Assembly: GCF_000720325.1 (NCBI RefSeq) | Contig: NZ_JOJM01000029.1 | Span: 1 to 64,000, forward strand | DNA: 64,000 nucleotides | From: Streptomyces sp. NRRL B-1347 | Lineage (GTDB): Bacteria > Actinomycetota > Actinomycetes > Streptomycetales > Streptomycetaceae | Direction: 5' to 3' | Part shown: piece after piece, positions 32,770-43,446 of the stretch | Layout: the number at the start of each line of letters is the position of its first letter | How positions within the stretch are numbered: the first letter of the stretch is position 1 | Notes under the pieces: model-generated | Databases searched by the model: none | The model's input: the letters and a program-made list of their open reading frames with translations, nothing else | What the model was told of the DNA's origin: nothing | Made by a program: the position numbers and the translations under genes

Positions 32770-32837
32770 TTGACGAAACATGCGGCTGAGTGCATACTCA
32801 TGCATATCAGTGAATGCACTGAGCGAGCGGAATGCAC
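32770..32837 (+). promoter_or_regulatory. argG promoter with ArgR boxes
   Basis: TTGACG (32770-32775) and CATACT (32793-32798) are spaced 17 bp. An ARG box with TGCAT-ACTC-ATGCA arms (32791-32804) overlaps the -10. A second half-symmetrical box (TATCAGTGAATGCACTGA) and a further TGCAC half-site follow. This makes argGH a separate ArgR-controlled unit. Confidence 0.82.
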
Positions 32838-32852
32838 TGTGAGGAGAAACCC

Positions 32853-35593
<2,741 letters not shown>

Positions 35594-35596
35594 CGA

Positions 35597-35626
35597 GCGG
35601 GCCAGGGGAGCCCCGCCAGGGCCCGC
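35597..35626 (+). terminator. Probable terminator after argH
   Basis: GCGGGCC (35597-35603) pairs with GGCCCGC (35620-35626), and the enclosed GGGG/CCCC can form an inner stem. Confidence 0.45.
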
Positions 35627-35716
35627 CCACCCGCGGAGGGTTACGTTGAGCGGAGGGGAGTGCGCGACCCGCGTACTCCCCTCGCCGCGTCCCACCCCCG
35701 AAGCGTGGAGCCCCAC

Positions 35717-36688
35717 ATGCCCTTCGCCCGCCTGGCCGAAGCCACCACCCCCACCGCCCACATCGGCCTCGGCCTGGCCGCCGTCGGCAGGCCCGGCTAC
35801 ATCACGCTGGGCCGCGAGGCCGACCTGCCGCCCTCCCGCAGCGTCGAGGCCCTGCGCGAGCGCGCCCTCGAACTCCTCGACGCCGCCTACGCGCTCGGCG
35901 TCCGCTACGTCGACGCGGCCCGCTCCTACGGCCGCTCCGAGGAGTTCCTCGCCGACTGGCTGGCGAGCAGGCCCGACATCGACGACGTCGTCGTCGGCAG
36001 CAAGTGGGGCTACACCTACACGGCCGACTGGCGCACCGACGCCGCCGCGCACGAGGTCAAGGACCACAGCGTCACCGCGTACGACCGCCAGCGCGCCGAG
36101 ACCGCCGCGCTGCTCGGCGAGCGGCTCGACCTCTACCAGATCCACTCGGTCACGCCCGGGAGCCCGGCGCTCACCGACAAGGAGCTGCACGCCCGGCTCG
36201 CCGACCTCGCCGCCGAGGGCGTCACCGTCGGCCTGTCCGTGAGCGGCCCCGAGCAGGCCGCGGCGATCCGTGCCGCCCTGGACGTGACCGTCGGCGGCGA
36301 GCGGCTCTTCCGTACCGTCCAGGCGACCTACAACGCCCTGGAGACCTCGGCGGGACCCGCGCTCGCCGAGGCCCACGACGCGGGCCTGACCGTCCTGGTC
36401 AAGGAGGGCATGGCCAACGGCCGCCTCGCGGGCGAGCACGCGCCCGCAGCCCTGCGCGCCGTCGCCGAGCGGACCGGCCTCGGCTGCGACGCGGTCGCCC
36501 TCGCCCTGGTGCTGCGCCGCCCGTGGGCCGGTGTCGTGCTCTCCGGCGCCGCCACCTCCGTACAGCTCGTGTCGAACCTGCACGCCGCGGCCGTCGACCT
36601 GGACGAGGCGGACCTGGAGCGCGTCGAGGCCCTCGCCGAGGAGCCCGCCGCCTACTGGGCCACGCGGGCCGCGCTGCCCTGGCACTGA
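35717..36688 (+). CDS. Aldo/keto reductase
   Basis: This 323-residue reductase has the tetrad residues in RYVDAARSYGRSEEFLADWL (Asp, Tyr), VVGSKWGYTY (Lys) and LYQIHSVTPGS (His). It is a distant relative of the AKR at 21401. The ATG at 35717 gives the expected N-terminus; upstream frame is open but lacks a binding site. It is a single gene downstream of argH. The physiological substrate is unknown. Confidence 0.9.
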   Translation: MPFARLAEATTPTAHIGLGLAAVGRPGYITLGREADLPPSRSVEALRERALELLDAAYALGVRYVDAARSYGRSEEFLADWLASRPDIDDVVVGSKWGYTYTADWRTDAAAHEVKDHSVTAYDRQRAETAALLGERLDLYQIHSVTPGSPALTDKELHARLADLAAEGVTVGLSVSGPEQAAAIRAALDVTVGGERLFRTVQATYNALETSAGPALAEAHDAGLTVLVKEGMANGRLAGEHAPAALRAVAERTGLGCDAVALALVLRRPWAGVVLSGAATSVQLVSNLHAAAVDLDEADLERVEALAEEPAAYWATRAALPWH

Positions 36689-36718
36689 GGCCCAACGTAC
36701 GGAAGTCCTGACTCGCCG

Positions 36719-36773
36719 CTCTGACACCGGCGCTCTGACACTGACGCTCTGACACTGACGCTCTGAACCGGCG
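36719..36773 (+). repeat. Four tandem copies of a 14-bp unit
   Basis: CTCTGACACCGGCG, two copies of CTCTGACACTGACG and a 13-bp variant CTCTGAACCGGCG run in tandem from 36719 to 36773, just upstream of the TetR operator. They may be a variable-number repeat or part of the regulatory region. Confidence 0.85.
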
Positions 36774-36802
36774 CTCGGGCGGTAAGACCCGCACGCCTCT
36801 AG

Positions 36803-36840
36803 TGAGACAGAGATGTCTCATGTGGTCTATGGTTGTCTCA
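36803..36840 (+). promoter_or_regulatory. TetR-type operator upstream of the efflux operon
   Basis: The dyad TGAGACA-GAGA-TGTCTCA (36803-36820) is followed 13 bp later by another half-site TGTCTCA (36834-36840) that runs into the ATG. This is a likely autoregulatory site for the TetR protein. Confidence 0.7.
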
Positions 36841-37391
36841 TGTCTGTCGACCGAGACCAGGTGCTGCGCAGTGCCGCAGCACTGCTCACCCGCAAGGGCT
36901 CCGCGACCATGGACGAGGTCGCGAAGGCCGCGGGTGTCAGCAGGGCCACCCTGCACCGCCACTTCGCCGGGCGGGACGCGCTCGTCCGCGCGCTGGAGGA
37001 CCTCGGCCTGAGGGAGTGCGAGCTCGCCCTCGACGCCGCCCGCCTCGGCGAGGGAGGCGCCGCGGAGGCCCTGCGGCGCCTGATCAAGGAGATCCAGCCC
37101 GCCGCGGGACTGCTCGCGTTCCTCGTCACGGAGAACGCGCTGTTCGAGGGCGAGTCGCAGCACGAGGGCTGGTCCCGGATCGACACCCGCGTGGCCGAGC
37201 TGTTCCGGCGCGGTCAGGCCGGCGGCGAATTCCGCATCGACCTGACCCCGGTCTGGCTCACCGAGGCCCTGTACGGCCTCGTCAGCTCCGGCGCCTGGGC
37301 CGTCCTCGACGGCCGCGTCGCGACCAAGGACTTCAGCTACATGATCGCCGAGCTGCTGATCGGCGGAGCACAACGGAGAGTGGAACCATGA
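36840..37391 (+). CDS. TetR-family transcriptional regulator
   Basis: This 183-residue regulator has the N-terminal helix-turn-helix AATMDEVAKAAGVSRATLHR-type segment (SATMDEVAKAAGVSRATLHR) and HFAGRDALVRAL. The C-terminal ligand domain is diverse. The ATG at 36840 (MSVDRDQ) is preferred over one nine codons upstream because the operator lies between them. The stop overlaps the MFS start (ATGA), so it probably represses the downstream exporter and itself. Confidence 0.93.
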   Translation: MSVDRDQVLRSAAALLTRKGSATMDEVAKAAGVSRATLHRHFAGRDALVRALEDLGLRECELALDAARLGEGGAAEALRRLIKEIQPAAGLLAFLVTENALFEGESQHEGWSRIDTRVAELFRRGQAGGEFRIDLTPVWLTEALYGLVSSGAWAVLDGRVATKDFSYMIAELLIGGAQRRVEP

Positions 37392-38932
37392 CCAGGACCG
37401 CACAGCGCACCCCGCCGACCGAGGTGGCACGCCCGCCCGGACGGTGGCTGGCCCTGGCCGTGCTCGTCCTCGCCGTGCTCCTCGTCGCCGTGGACGCCAC
37501 CGTCCTCGGCCTCGCGACGCCGTACATCAGCGAGGACCTCAAGCCGTCCGGCACCCAGCTCCTGTGGATCGGCGACGTCTACTCGTTCGTGATCGCCGGT
37601 CTGCTGGTGTCCATGGGCAGCCTCGGCGACCGCATCGGCCGCAAGAAGCTGCTGCTCGTCGGAGCCGTCGCCTTCGGCGCGGTGTCCGTGCTCAACTCCT
37701 ACGCCACCACGCCGGAGCTGATGATCCTGGCGCGGGCGCTGCTCGGTGTCGCGGGCGCGACCCTGATGCCCTCGACCCTTGCGCTGATCCGGAACATCTT
37801 CCACGACCCGCGCGAGCGCAGCATCGCCGTCGGCGTGTGGGGCGCGATGGCGTCGGCGGGCGCGGCGATCGGCCCGGTCGTCGGCGGCTTCCTGCTCGAA
37901 CACTTCTGGTGGGGCTCGGTCTTCCTGATCAACCTGCCCGTGATGGCCGTGCTCGTCCTCGTCGGCATCAAGCTGCTGCCCGAGTCGAAGAACCCCGCGC
38001 CCGGCCCCTGGGACCTGATCAGCGTCGCGCTGTCGCTCATCGGCATGATCGCCATGGTGTACGCGGTCAAGGAGGCCGCGGCCAGCGGCGCAGGCTTGGA
38101 GGTGTTCGCCGCGGGCGCCGTCGGTGTCGCCGCGCTCACCTGGTTCGTCCGGCGGCAGCTCACCCTCCGGGCGCCGCTGCTCGACATGCGCCTTTTCCGC
38201 AACCGCGGCTTCTCCGCCGCCGTCCTCGCCGACCTGCTGACCATCCTCGGCCTGTCCGGTCTGGTCTTCTTCCTGTCGCAGTTCCTGCAACTGGTGCAGG
38301 GCAGGCCGCCGTTCGAGGCCGGTCTCGCCGAACTGCCCGCCGCTGTCGGCGCGGTGACGGCCGGTCTGATCGCGGGCCTGGTGGCGCGCCGCTTCTCGGT
38401 GCGCTCCGTGGTCGCGGGCGGCCTCGCGGCGGTGGGCCTCGCCCTCGCCGCGCTCACCACCCTGAGCCAGCACACCGGCTATCCGCTCCTCGGCGCCGCG
38501 CTCCTCGTCGTCGGCATCGGCGCGGGCTTCTCCTTCACGGTGACCGCCGACGTGATCCTGTCCAGCGTGCCCAAGGAGCAGGCGGGCGCGGCCTCCGCGG
38601 TCTCGGAGACCGCCTACGAACTGGGCGCGGCCCTCGGCATCGCCCTGCTCGGCTCCATCGTCACGGGCGTCTACCGCGACTTCACGGCCCCGGCCGGCAC
38701 CCCGCCCGACGTCGCGTCGGCCGCCCACGAATCCCTCGGCGGCGCCGTCGAGGCCAGCGCGGGACTGCCCAAGGGCACGGCGGAACCGCTGGTGTCGGCG
38801 GCGCAGGAGGCCTTCGTCGACGGTCTGCGCCTTGCCGCCGGTGTCGGCGCCGCGGTGCTGCTCGCGACGGCGGTCGCCGCCTGGTTCCTGCTCAAGGGAC
38901 AGAAGCTGGAGGACGGCGTCGAGCACCCCTGA
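37388..38932 (+). CDS. MFS multidrug exporter of the DHA2 (14-TM) family
   Basis: This 514-residue protein has about fourteen hydrophobic segments. It has motif A GSLGDRIGRKKLLLVG, the antiporter-type motif C region AMASAGAAIGPVVGG, and the N-terminal DATVLGLATPYI typical of DHA2 drug:proton antiporters such as SmvA/QacA. Coupled to its TetR repressor by a four-base overlap, it is a classic inducible efflux operon. Substrates cannot be deduced. Confidence 0.94.
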   Translation: MTRTAQRTPPTEVARPPGRWLALAVLVLAVLLVAVDATVLGLATPYISEDLKPSGTQLLWIGDVYSFVIAGLLVSMGSLGDRIGRKKLLLVGAVAFGAVSVLNSYATTPELMILARALLGVAGATLMPSTLALIRNIFHDPRERSIAVGVWGAMASAGAAIGPVVGGFLLEHFWWGSVFLINLPVMAVLVLVGIKLLPESKNPAPGPWDLISVALSLIGMIAMVYAVKEAAASGAGLEVFAAGAVGVAALTWFVRRQLTLRAPLLDMRLFRNRGFSAAVLADLLTILGLSGLVFFLSQFLQLVQGRPPFEAGLAELPAAVGAVTAGLIAGLVARRFSVRSVVAGGLAAVGLALAALTTLSQHTGYPLLGAALLVVGIGAGFSFTVTADVILSSVPKEQAGAASAVSETAYELGAALGIALLGSIVTGVYRDFTAPAGTPPDVASAAHESLGGAVEASAGLPKGTAEPLVSAAQEAFVDGLRLAAGVGAAVLLATAVAAWFLLKGQKLEDGVEHP

Positions 38933-38960
38933 CGCCGCCGCCCGCCCGCCGAACGGCGAA

Positions 38961-39022
38961 GGGCCGCACATGGTGAAGGGCCGCACCCCGCGCGGGGTGC
39001 GGCCCTTCACCATGTGCGGCCC
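38961..39022. terminator. 62-bp perfect palindrome, bidirectional terminator
   Basis: Bases 38961-39022 are identical to their own reverse complement across all 62 positions, centred on CCCCGCGCGGGG. It separates the convergent MFS and acyltransferase genes, the stop of the latter lying 4 bp away. It should terminate transcription in both directions. Confidence 0.85.
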
Positions 39023-39025
39023 GGC

Positions 39026-39697
39026 TCAGGCCGCCTTCGCCTTCGTGGCGTACATGTCCACGTACTCCTGCCCGGACAGGCGCATGACCTCCGTCATCAC
39101 GGAGTCCGTCACCGCGCGCAGGACGTAGCGGTCGCGGTCCATGCCGTCGTAGCGGGAGAACTCCATCGCCTCGCCGAAGCGGACGGTCACCCGGCCCGGG
39201 CGCGGCAGGCCCTTGCCGCCCGGCTGCAGCTTGTCCGTGCCGATCATGGCGAACGGCACCACCGGCGCGCCCGTCATCAGCGTGAGCCGGGCGATGCCCG
39301 TGCGGCCGCGGTAGAGCCGGCCGTCGGGGGAGCGGGTGCCCTCCGGGTAGATGCCGAACATCTGGCCGTCGTCCAGGACCCGCTTGCCGGTCATCAGCGC
39401 GGCCACGCCGCCCCGGCCGCCGTCGCGGTCCACCGGGATCATGCCGACGCCGGTGAAGAACCAGGCCATGAGGCGGCCCTTGAGGCCCTTGCCGGTGACG
39501 TACTCGTCCTTGCCGATGAAGTAGACCGGCCGGTCGCAGACGACGGGCAGGATCATCGAGTCGATGAACGTGAGGTGGTTTCCGGCCAGGATGACCGGAC
39601 CGGTCCCGGGGATGTTCTCGGCACCTTCTACCCGCGTGCGGAACGTCAGGCGCAAGATCGGTCCGAGCACTGCCTTCAGGAGCGCTAGACGGGACAA
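39026..39697 (-). CDS. 1-acylglycerol-3-phosphate O-acyltransferase (PlsC-like)
   Basis: This 223-residue membrane-associated acyltransferase has the HX4D motif in GNHLTFIDSMIL, the second block GRLMAWFFTGVGMIPVDRDG, and the glycerophosphate motif YPEGTRSPDGRLYRG, followed by VVPFAMIG. It acylates lysophosphatidate or a related acceptor in phospholipid synthesis. I chose the TTG at 39697 (SRLALLKAVLG) behind CGGAGGAACCG; the frame is open to 39775. Confidence 0.92.
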   Translation of the reverse strand: MSRLALLKAVLGPILRLTFRTRVEGAENIPGTGPVILAGNHLTFIDSMILPVVCDRPVYFIGKDEYVTGKGLKGRLMAWFFTGVGMIPVDRDGGRGGVAALMTGKRVLDDGQMFGIYPEGTRSPDGRLYRGRTGIARLTLMTGAPVVPFAMIGTDKLQPGGKGLPRPGRVTVRFGEAMEFSRYDGMDRDRYVLRAVTDSVMTEVMRLSGQEYVDMYATKAKAA

Positions 39698-40029
39698 CGG
39701 TTCCTCCGGTGTCAACGGGTCGACGGCAAGTCGCTGCAGGTGAGGACCATACTCGCGGGTCCCCGTTGAACGCACATCGGGTTCATGCGACCGATACGCA
39801 GAGTTGACCTGAGTTTGCGTGCCCCTTGCCCCGCGAGGGTCCTACCAGCACGACCGTATCGCCGTGCGAACTGCGCCGCTTGTCCGAGTGGCCCTTCTCA
39901 CGCTCGCCGCGGGCCGCGTCCGGAAGCCCTCCCCGGGGTCCGGACGGCTTGGAGCCCGCCGCCCGCCCGCGCCGGGCACGTACGCCCCCGCGCCCCGCGC
40001 GGCCTTCGGCCATCGCGCGTCACCCGTAC

Positions 40030-40073
40030 GTTCGACCCCAGGTCTCCCGCAGGTCACCTGTCGCCACCTACGA
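40030..40073 (+). promoter_or_regulatory. Candidate PHO box (four 11-bp direct repeat units) of glpQ1
   Basis: GTTCGACCCCA, GGTCTCCCGCA, GGTCACCTGTC and GCCACCTACGA follow each other with exact 11-bp period at 40030-40073, about 60 bp upstream of the ATG. This fits the Streptomyces PhoP binding-unit architecture (GTTCACC-like 7-mer plus 4). The rest of the ~440-bp gap (39698-40134) shows no gene. Confidence 0.65.
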
Positions 40074-40134
40074 TCGGTGCCGCTTTGTCAGGTGCAAGGC
40101 GGCACAAGGCAGTACAAGGAAGAGGGAGCCCTCC

Positions 40135-41331
40135 ATGGCGAACGAGGAATACGGCGCGACGGCCGAGCGGCGGACGGGGACGAGCCCGGGTCGGCGGGCC
40201 GTTCTGGGGGCCGCGGTCCTCGGGGCGGGCGCGGCCGTCGCGGGCGCGCCCGGCGTGGCGAGAGCCGAGGGGCGGCACGGCAAGGGCCACGGCCACGGCG
40301 GCGAGCTGCCGGTGCCCACGGTCATCGCGCACCGGGGCACGAGCGGCTACCGGCCCGAGCACACGCTCGGCTCGTACCAACTCGCCCTCGACATGGGCGC
40401 GGACGTCATCGAGCAGGACGTCGTGCCGACCAAGGACGGCCACCTCGTGTGCCGTCACGAGAACGACATCACCGCGACCACGGACGTCGCCGCGCACCCG
40501 GAGTTCGCGGACCGCAAGACGACGAAGTCCGTCGACGGCGTCCAGCTCACCGGCTGGTTCACCGAGGACTTCACGCTCGCCGAGCTGAAGACGCTGCGCG
40601 CCAAGGAGCGCATCCCCGGCACCCGCCAGCGCAACACCCTCTACGACGGCCGTTGGGAGATCCCCACCCTGGAGGAGGTCTTCCGCTGGGCCGAGCGCGC
40701 GGGCCGCGAGCGCGGCGAGCGGGTCTGGCTGCACATCGAGACCAAGCACCCCACCTACTTCCGCAAGCTCGGCCTCGGCCTCGAGGAGCCCCTCGCCAAG
40801 CTCCTGCGCCGCTACCACCGGCACCGCAGGCACTCGCCGAACTTCCTGCAGTCCTTCGAGCCCAGCAGCATCCAGCGGCTTCGCAAGCTCGTCGACGCGC
40901 CCGGCGTCGTCCTGCTCTCGACGGCGAACTCGCGCCCCTGGGACTTCGTCGAGGCGAACGACCCGCGCACCGTCGCCGACCTCATCAAGCCCGAGGGCCT
41001 GCGCTGGATGTCCTCGTTCGCCAAGGGCATCGGCCCGACCCTGGACCTGATCATCCCCAAGGGCCCGGACGGCAAGCTCCTGGAGCCGACCACGCTGGTG
41101 CGCGACGCCCACGCGGCGGACCTGATCCTGCACCCGTACACGATGCGCAACGAGAACACCTTCCTGCCCGCCGACTTCAAGAAGGGCACGGACCCCACCG
41201 CGTACGGCGACGCCTTCGGCGCCTTCAAGAAGTACTTCGCCACCGGCATCGACGGGATCTTCTCCGACAACCCGGACACGGCGCTCCTCGCCGCCGCGGA
41301 CTTCCGCGCCGGCGGCACTGTCAACGAATGA
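40135..41331 (+). CDS. glpQ1: Secreted glycerophosphodiester phosphodiesterase
   Basis: This 398-residue exported enzyme releases sn-glycerol 3-phosphate from glycerophosphodiesters to scavenge phosphate. A twin-arginine-type signal (GRRAVLGAAVLGAGAAVAGA) ends at VARA. The catalytic start TVIAHRGTSGYRPEHTLGSY has the HRG motif, and IEQDVVPTKDGHLVCRHE supplies metal and acid residues; WLHIETKHP and FSDNPDTALL close the barrel. Context and the PHO-box-like array match the PhoP-controlled glpQ1 of Streptomyces; the symbol rests on that. Confidence 0.93.
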   Translation: MANEEYGATAERRTGTSPGRRAVLGAAVLGAGAAVAGAPGVARAEGRHGKGHGHGGELPVPTVIAHRGTSGYRPEHTLGSYQLALDMGADVIEQDVVPTKDGHLVCRHENDITATTDVAAHPEFADRKTTKSVDGVQLTGWFTEDFTLAELKTLRAKERIPGTRQRNTLYDGRWEIPTLEEVFRWAERAGRERGERVWLHIETKHPTYFRKLGLGLEEPLAKLLRRYHRHRRHSPNFLQSFEPSSIQRLRKLVDAPGVVLLSTANSRPWDFVEANDPRTVADLIKPEGLRWMSSFAKGIGPTLDLIIPKGPDGKLLEPTTLVRDAHAADLILHPYTMRNENTFLPADFKKGTDPTAYGDAFGAFKKYFATGIDGIFSDNPDTALLAAADFRAGGTVNE

Positions 41332-41356
41332 CGGAGAACACCCGGTTGGGGTGAGC

Positions 41357-41394
41357 CGCGGCCGTTTCGGAAACCCGGCGCCGAAACGGCCGCG
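41357..41394 (+). terminator. Terminator of glpQ1
   Basis: A perfect 14-bp stem (41357-41370 with 41381-41394) with a 10-nt loop lies 25 bp beyond the stop. Confidence 0.75.
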
Positions 41395-41405
41395 TCGTCG
41401 CGGAT

Positions 41406-41930
41406 ATGACGCCCTCGCTCTCGCCCGACCTCGTCACCGCCCTGCGTCCGCTGCTCGCCGCGGAGGCCTCGGCGGAGGCGCACGGCTCCGGCGCCGAACC
41501 CGGCGACCTCGAGCAGGCCGTGTGGCTGCGCCTGCTCGAACACCTGGACGCCAAGGGGTCGCTCGCCGACCCCGCCGGCTGGCTGCGCACCGCCGTCCGC
41601 GACGAGGCCCACCGCAGCCGCCACGCCGCCCGCCGCGAGCGGCCGTACGTCACCGAACCGGCCGACGACGTCCAGGGCGGCCCCGAGCAGCGCGTGCTGC
41701 GGGCCGACCGGCACCGCCTCCTGCACGCGGCCGTACGCAAGCTCCCCGGACGGTGTCCGCGGCTCCTGGCTGCACTTCTGTCGCCCAAGGACCTCACTTA
41801 CCGTGAAATCGCAGGAGAGTTGGGAATGTCACAAGGATCTCTGGGGCCGGAACGTTCCCGATGCCTGGGATGCCTGCGCAGAATGCTCGCGCAAGAGGTT
41901 GCGACTCCTGGCCCGTGGGGAAAGGAGTGA
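41406..41930 (+). CDS. Sigma-70-like RNA polymerase factor
   Basis: This 174-residue protein has region-2-like sequence (EPGDLEQAVWLRLLEHLDAK, GWLRTAVRDEAHRSRHAARR) and a region-4 helix-turn-helix (LSPKDLTYREIAGELGMSQG, then PERSRCLGCLRRML). It is short for an ECF sigma factor but contains both essential regions. No anti-sigma gene is adjacent. The two genes on either side (glpQ1 and a GNAT protein) give no functional hint. Confidence 0.85.
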   Translation: MTPSLSPDLVTALRPLLAAEASAEAHGSGAEPGDLEQAVWLRLLEHLDAKGSLADPAGWLRTAVRDEAHRSRHAARRERPYVTEPADDVQGGPEQRVLRADRHRLLHAAVRKLPGRCPRLLAALLSPKDLTYREIAGELGMSQGSLGPERSRCLGCLRRMLAQEVATPGPWGKE

Positions 41931-41970
41931 GGGACAACCGGTGGAGCAGGTGAGCGGGAGGCATGCACAC

Positions 41971-42483
41971 ATGGGCATGAGCGTGACCATCTCCGAGGCG
42001 GCGGCCGACGACCAGGACGCCGCCGAGCAGATCCTCAAACTGCAGTACCTCTGCTACCAGAGCGAGGCCGAGCTGTACGGCGACTACTCGATCGAGCCCC
42101 TGACCCAGACCCTGGAGTCCCTCAAGGCGGAGCTGGCCGGGGGCACCGTCCTGGTCGCGCGGCTCGGCACCGAGGTGGTGGCCTCCGTGCGGGCCAGCGT
42201 CGACGGAGCGGGCACGGCGCGCGTCGGCAAGCTCGTCGTCCACCCCCGGATGCAGCGCCACGGCCTGGGCGGACGGCTGCTCGACGCGATAGAGCGACGG
42301 CTCGGCGAGGGCGGCACGGCCCGCCGCTTCGAGCTGTTCACCGGGCACCGCAGCGAGAGCAACCTCCAGCTGTACCGCAAGCACGGGTACGCGCCGGTGG
42401 GCACGCGGCGCGTGGACGAGAGGCTGACGGTGGTGACCCTTGCCAAGGAGGTGGCGGCGGAGGCTTACGCCGCCAGCGCCTAG
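41971..42483 (+). CDS. GNAT-family acetyltransferase
   Basis: This 170-residue acetyltransferase has the acetyl-CoA loop MQRHGLGGRLLDAIERRLGE preceded by ARVGKLVVHP, and a C-terminal LQLYRKHGYAPVGTRRV segment. The ATG at 41971 (MGMSVTISEA) follows GCGGGAGGCATGCACAC. It is likely in the same unit as the sigma-like gene 40 bp upstream. The substrate is unknown. Confidence 0.9.
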   Translation: MGMSVTISEAAADDQDAAEQILKLQYLCYQSEAELYGDYSIEPLTQTLESLKAELAGGTVLVARLGTEVVASVRASVDGAGTARVGKLVVHPRMQRHGLGGRLLDAIERRLGEGGTARRFELFTGHRSESNLQLYRKHGYAPVGTRRVDERLTVVTLAKEVAAEAYAASA

Positions 42484-42513
42484 GCGCTTCGCGCGGTTGT
42501 TTCGTCCGCGGGC

Positions 42514-42557
42514 GCGTTGGGGCTGGTCGCGCAGTTCCCCGCGCCCCTTCGGGGCGC
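42514..42557. repeat. Interspersed repeat (GCTGGTCGCGCAGTTCCCCG type)
   Basis: GGGCTGGTCGCGCAGTTCCC, followed by CGCGCCCCTTCGGGGCGC, is a widespread Streptomyces intergenic repeat in my recollection. Its 3' part is a hairpin (GCGCCCC-TTC-GGGGCGC). It lies between convergent genes and may terminate both. Confidence 0.65.
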
Positions 42558-42995
42558 TTACGGGCGCCCGGCCTTGCGCAGCCAGTACAGGGCGGTCACC
42601 GGAAGCAGCACGGGGATGAACAGGTACCCCATGCCGAAGTCCGACCAGACCGTCGCGTCCGGGAACGCGGACGGCTCCGCGAGGGTCCAGGCCCCGACCC
42701 CGAGCACGCCGACCAGCTCGGCGGCGCAGCACACCAGCGCCGCCCTGCGGGCCGTCTCGCCGCCGCGCACCAGTGAGTACGTGATGAAGCCGTAGACCAC
42801 GCCGGCGAGCGCCGACAGGGTGTACGCGAGCGGCGCCTTGTCGAAGTCCGTCGCGATCTGCACCGCCGAGCGCGACACGGCGCCGACCACCATCACGCCG
42901 TACAGCCACACCAGCAGGATGCCGGGGCCGCTGATCAGCTTCTGCCGCTTCGGCCCGCCCTGCTCGGGCGCCTTTCCGGATGCGGTCACGGCCAC
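42558..42995 (-). CDS. Small integral membrane protein
   Basis: This 145-residue protein has about four hydrophobic segments (ILLVWLYGVMVVGAVSRSAV, YTLSALAGVVYGFITYSLV, AALVCCAAELVGVLGVGAW, YLFIPVLLPVTALYWL). Soluble ends are short and basic. The GTG start at 42995 lies one base after the stop of the upstream gene and follows GGGGAGGCTGAG, so the two are translated together. Family not recognised; conserved hypothetical in appearance. Confidence 0.8.
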   Translation of the reverse strand: MAVTASGKAPEQGGPKRQKLISGPGILLVWLYGVMVVGAVSRSAVQIATDFDKAPLAYTLSALAGVVYGFITYSLVRGGETARRAALVCCAAELVGVLGVGAWTLAEPSAFPDATVWSDFGMGYLFIPVLLPVTALYWLRKAGRP

Positions 42996-42996
42996 C

Positions 42997-43356
42997 TCAG
43001 CCTCCCCAGATGTCGTACAGGCGCACTTCGAGCACGGCCAGGACCACGCCGCCCGCGGCGACGGTCGCCGAGCCCCAGCGGGTGCGCTCCGCGAGCGACA
43101 TGAAGCCCGCCGCCGGAACGCAGGCGAACGAGCCGATCAGATACGCCACGAAGATCGTCGTGCCCTGCTCCGGGTGCTCGCCCCGGGCCAGCTGCACGAT
43201 GCCGACGACCAGCTGGATCAGGGCGAGGAGGGTGACCACGCCCATGCCGATGAAGTGCCAGTCCTTCGTCGGCTGGTCCCGGTAGGCGGCGAAGCCGCAC
43301 CAGGCCGCGAGCGCGAGCGCGGCCACGGAGGTCGCGACGGTCAGGGCAACAAGCAT
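42997..43356 (-). CDS. Small integral membrane protein, partner of the downstream gene
   Basis: This 119-residue protein has four predicted membrane segments (VALTVATSVAALALAAWCGF, FIGMGVVTLLALIQLVVGIV, IFVAYLIGSFACVPAAGF, AAGGVVLAVLEVRLYDIW). It is probably the first gene of a two-gene membrane-protein operon; both products are small and four-spanning, which suggests a hetero-oligomer. Function unknown. Confidence 0.8.
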   Translation of the reverse strand: MLVALTVATSVAALALAAWCGFAAYRDQPTKDWHFIGMGVVTLLALIQLVVGIVQLARGEHPEQGTTIFVAYLIGSFACVPAAGFMSLAERTRWGSATVAAGGVVLAVLEVRLYDIWGG

Positions 43357-43446
43357 GCCGAGACCCTATTACGGGCCAAAAGGCCCGATGCGCGCGGCCC
43401 CGGGGGCCCGGGGCCGACCGGGGGACGCCACGTAGGGTCGATCTCC

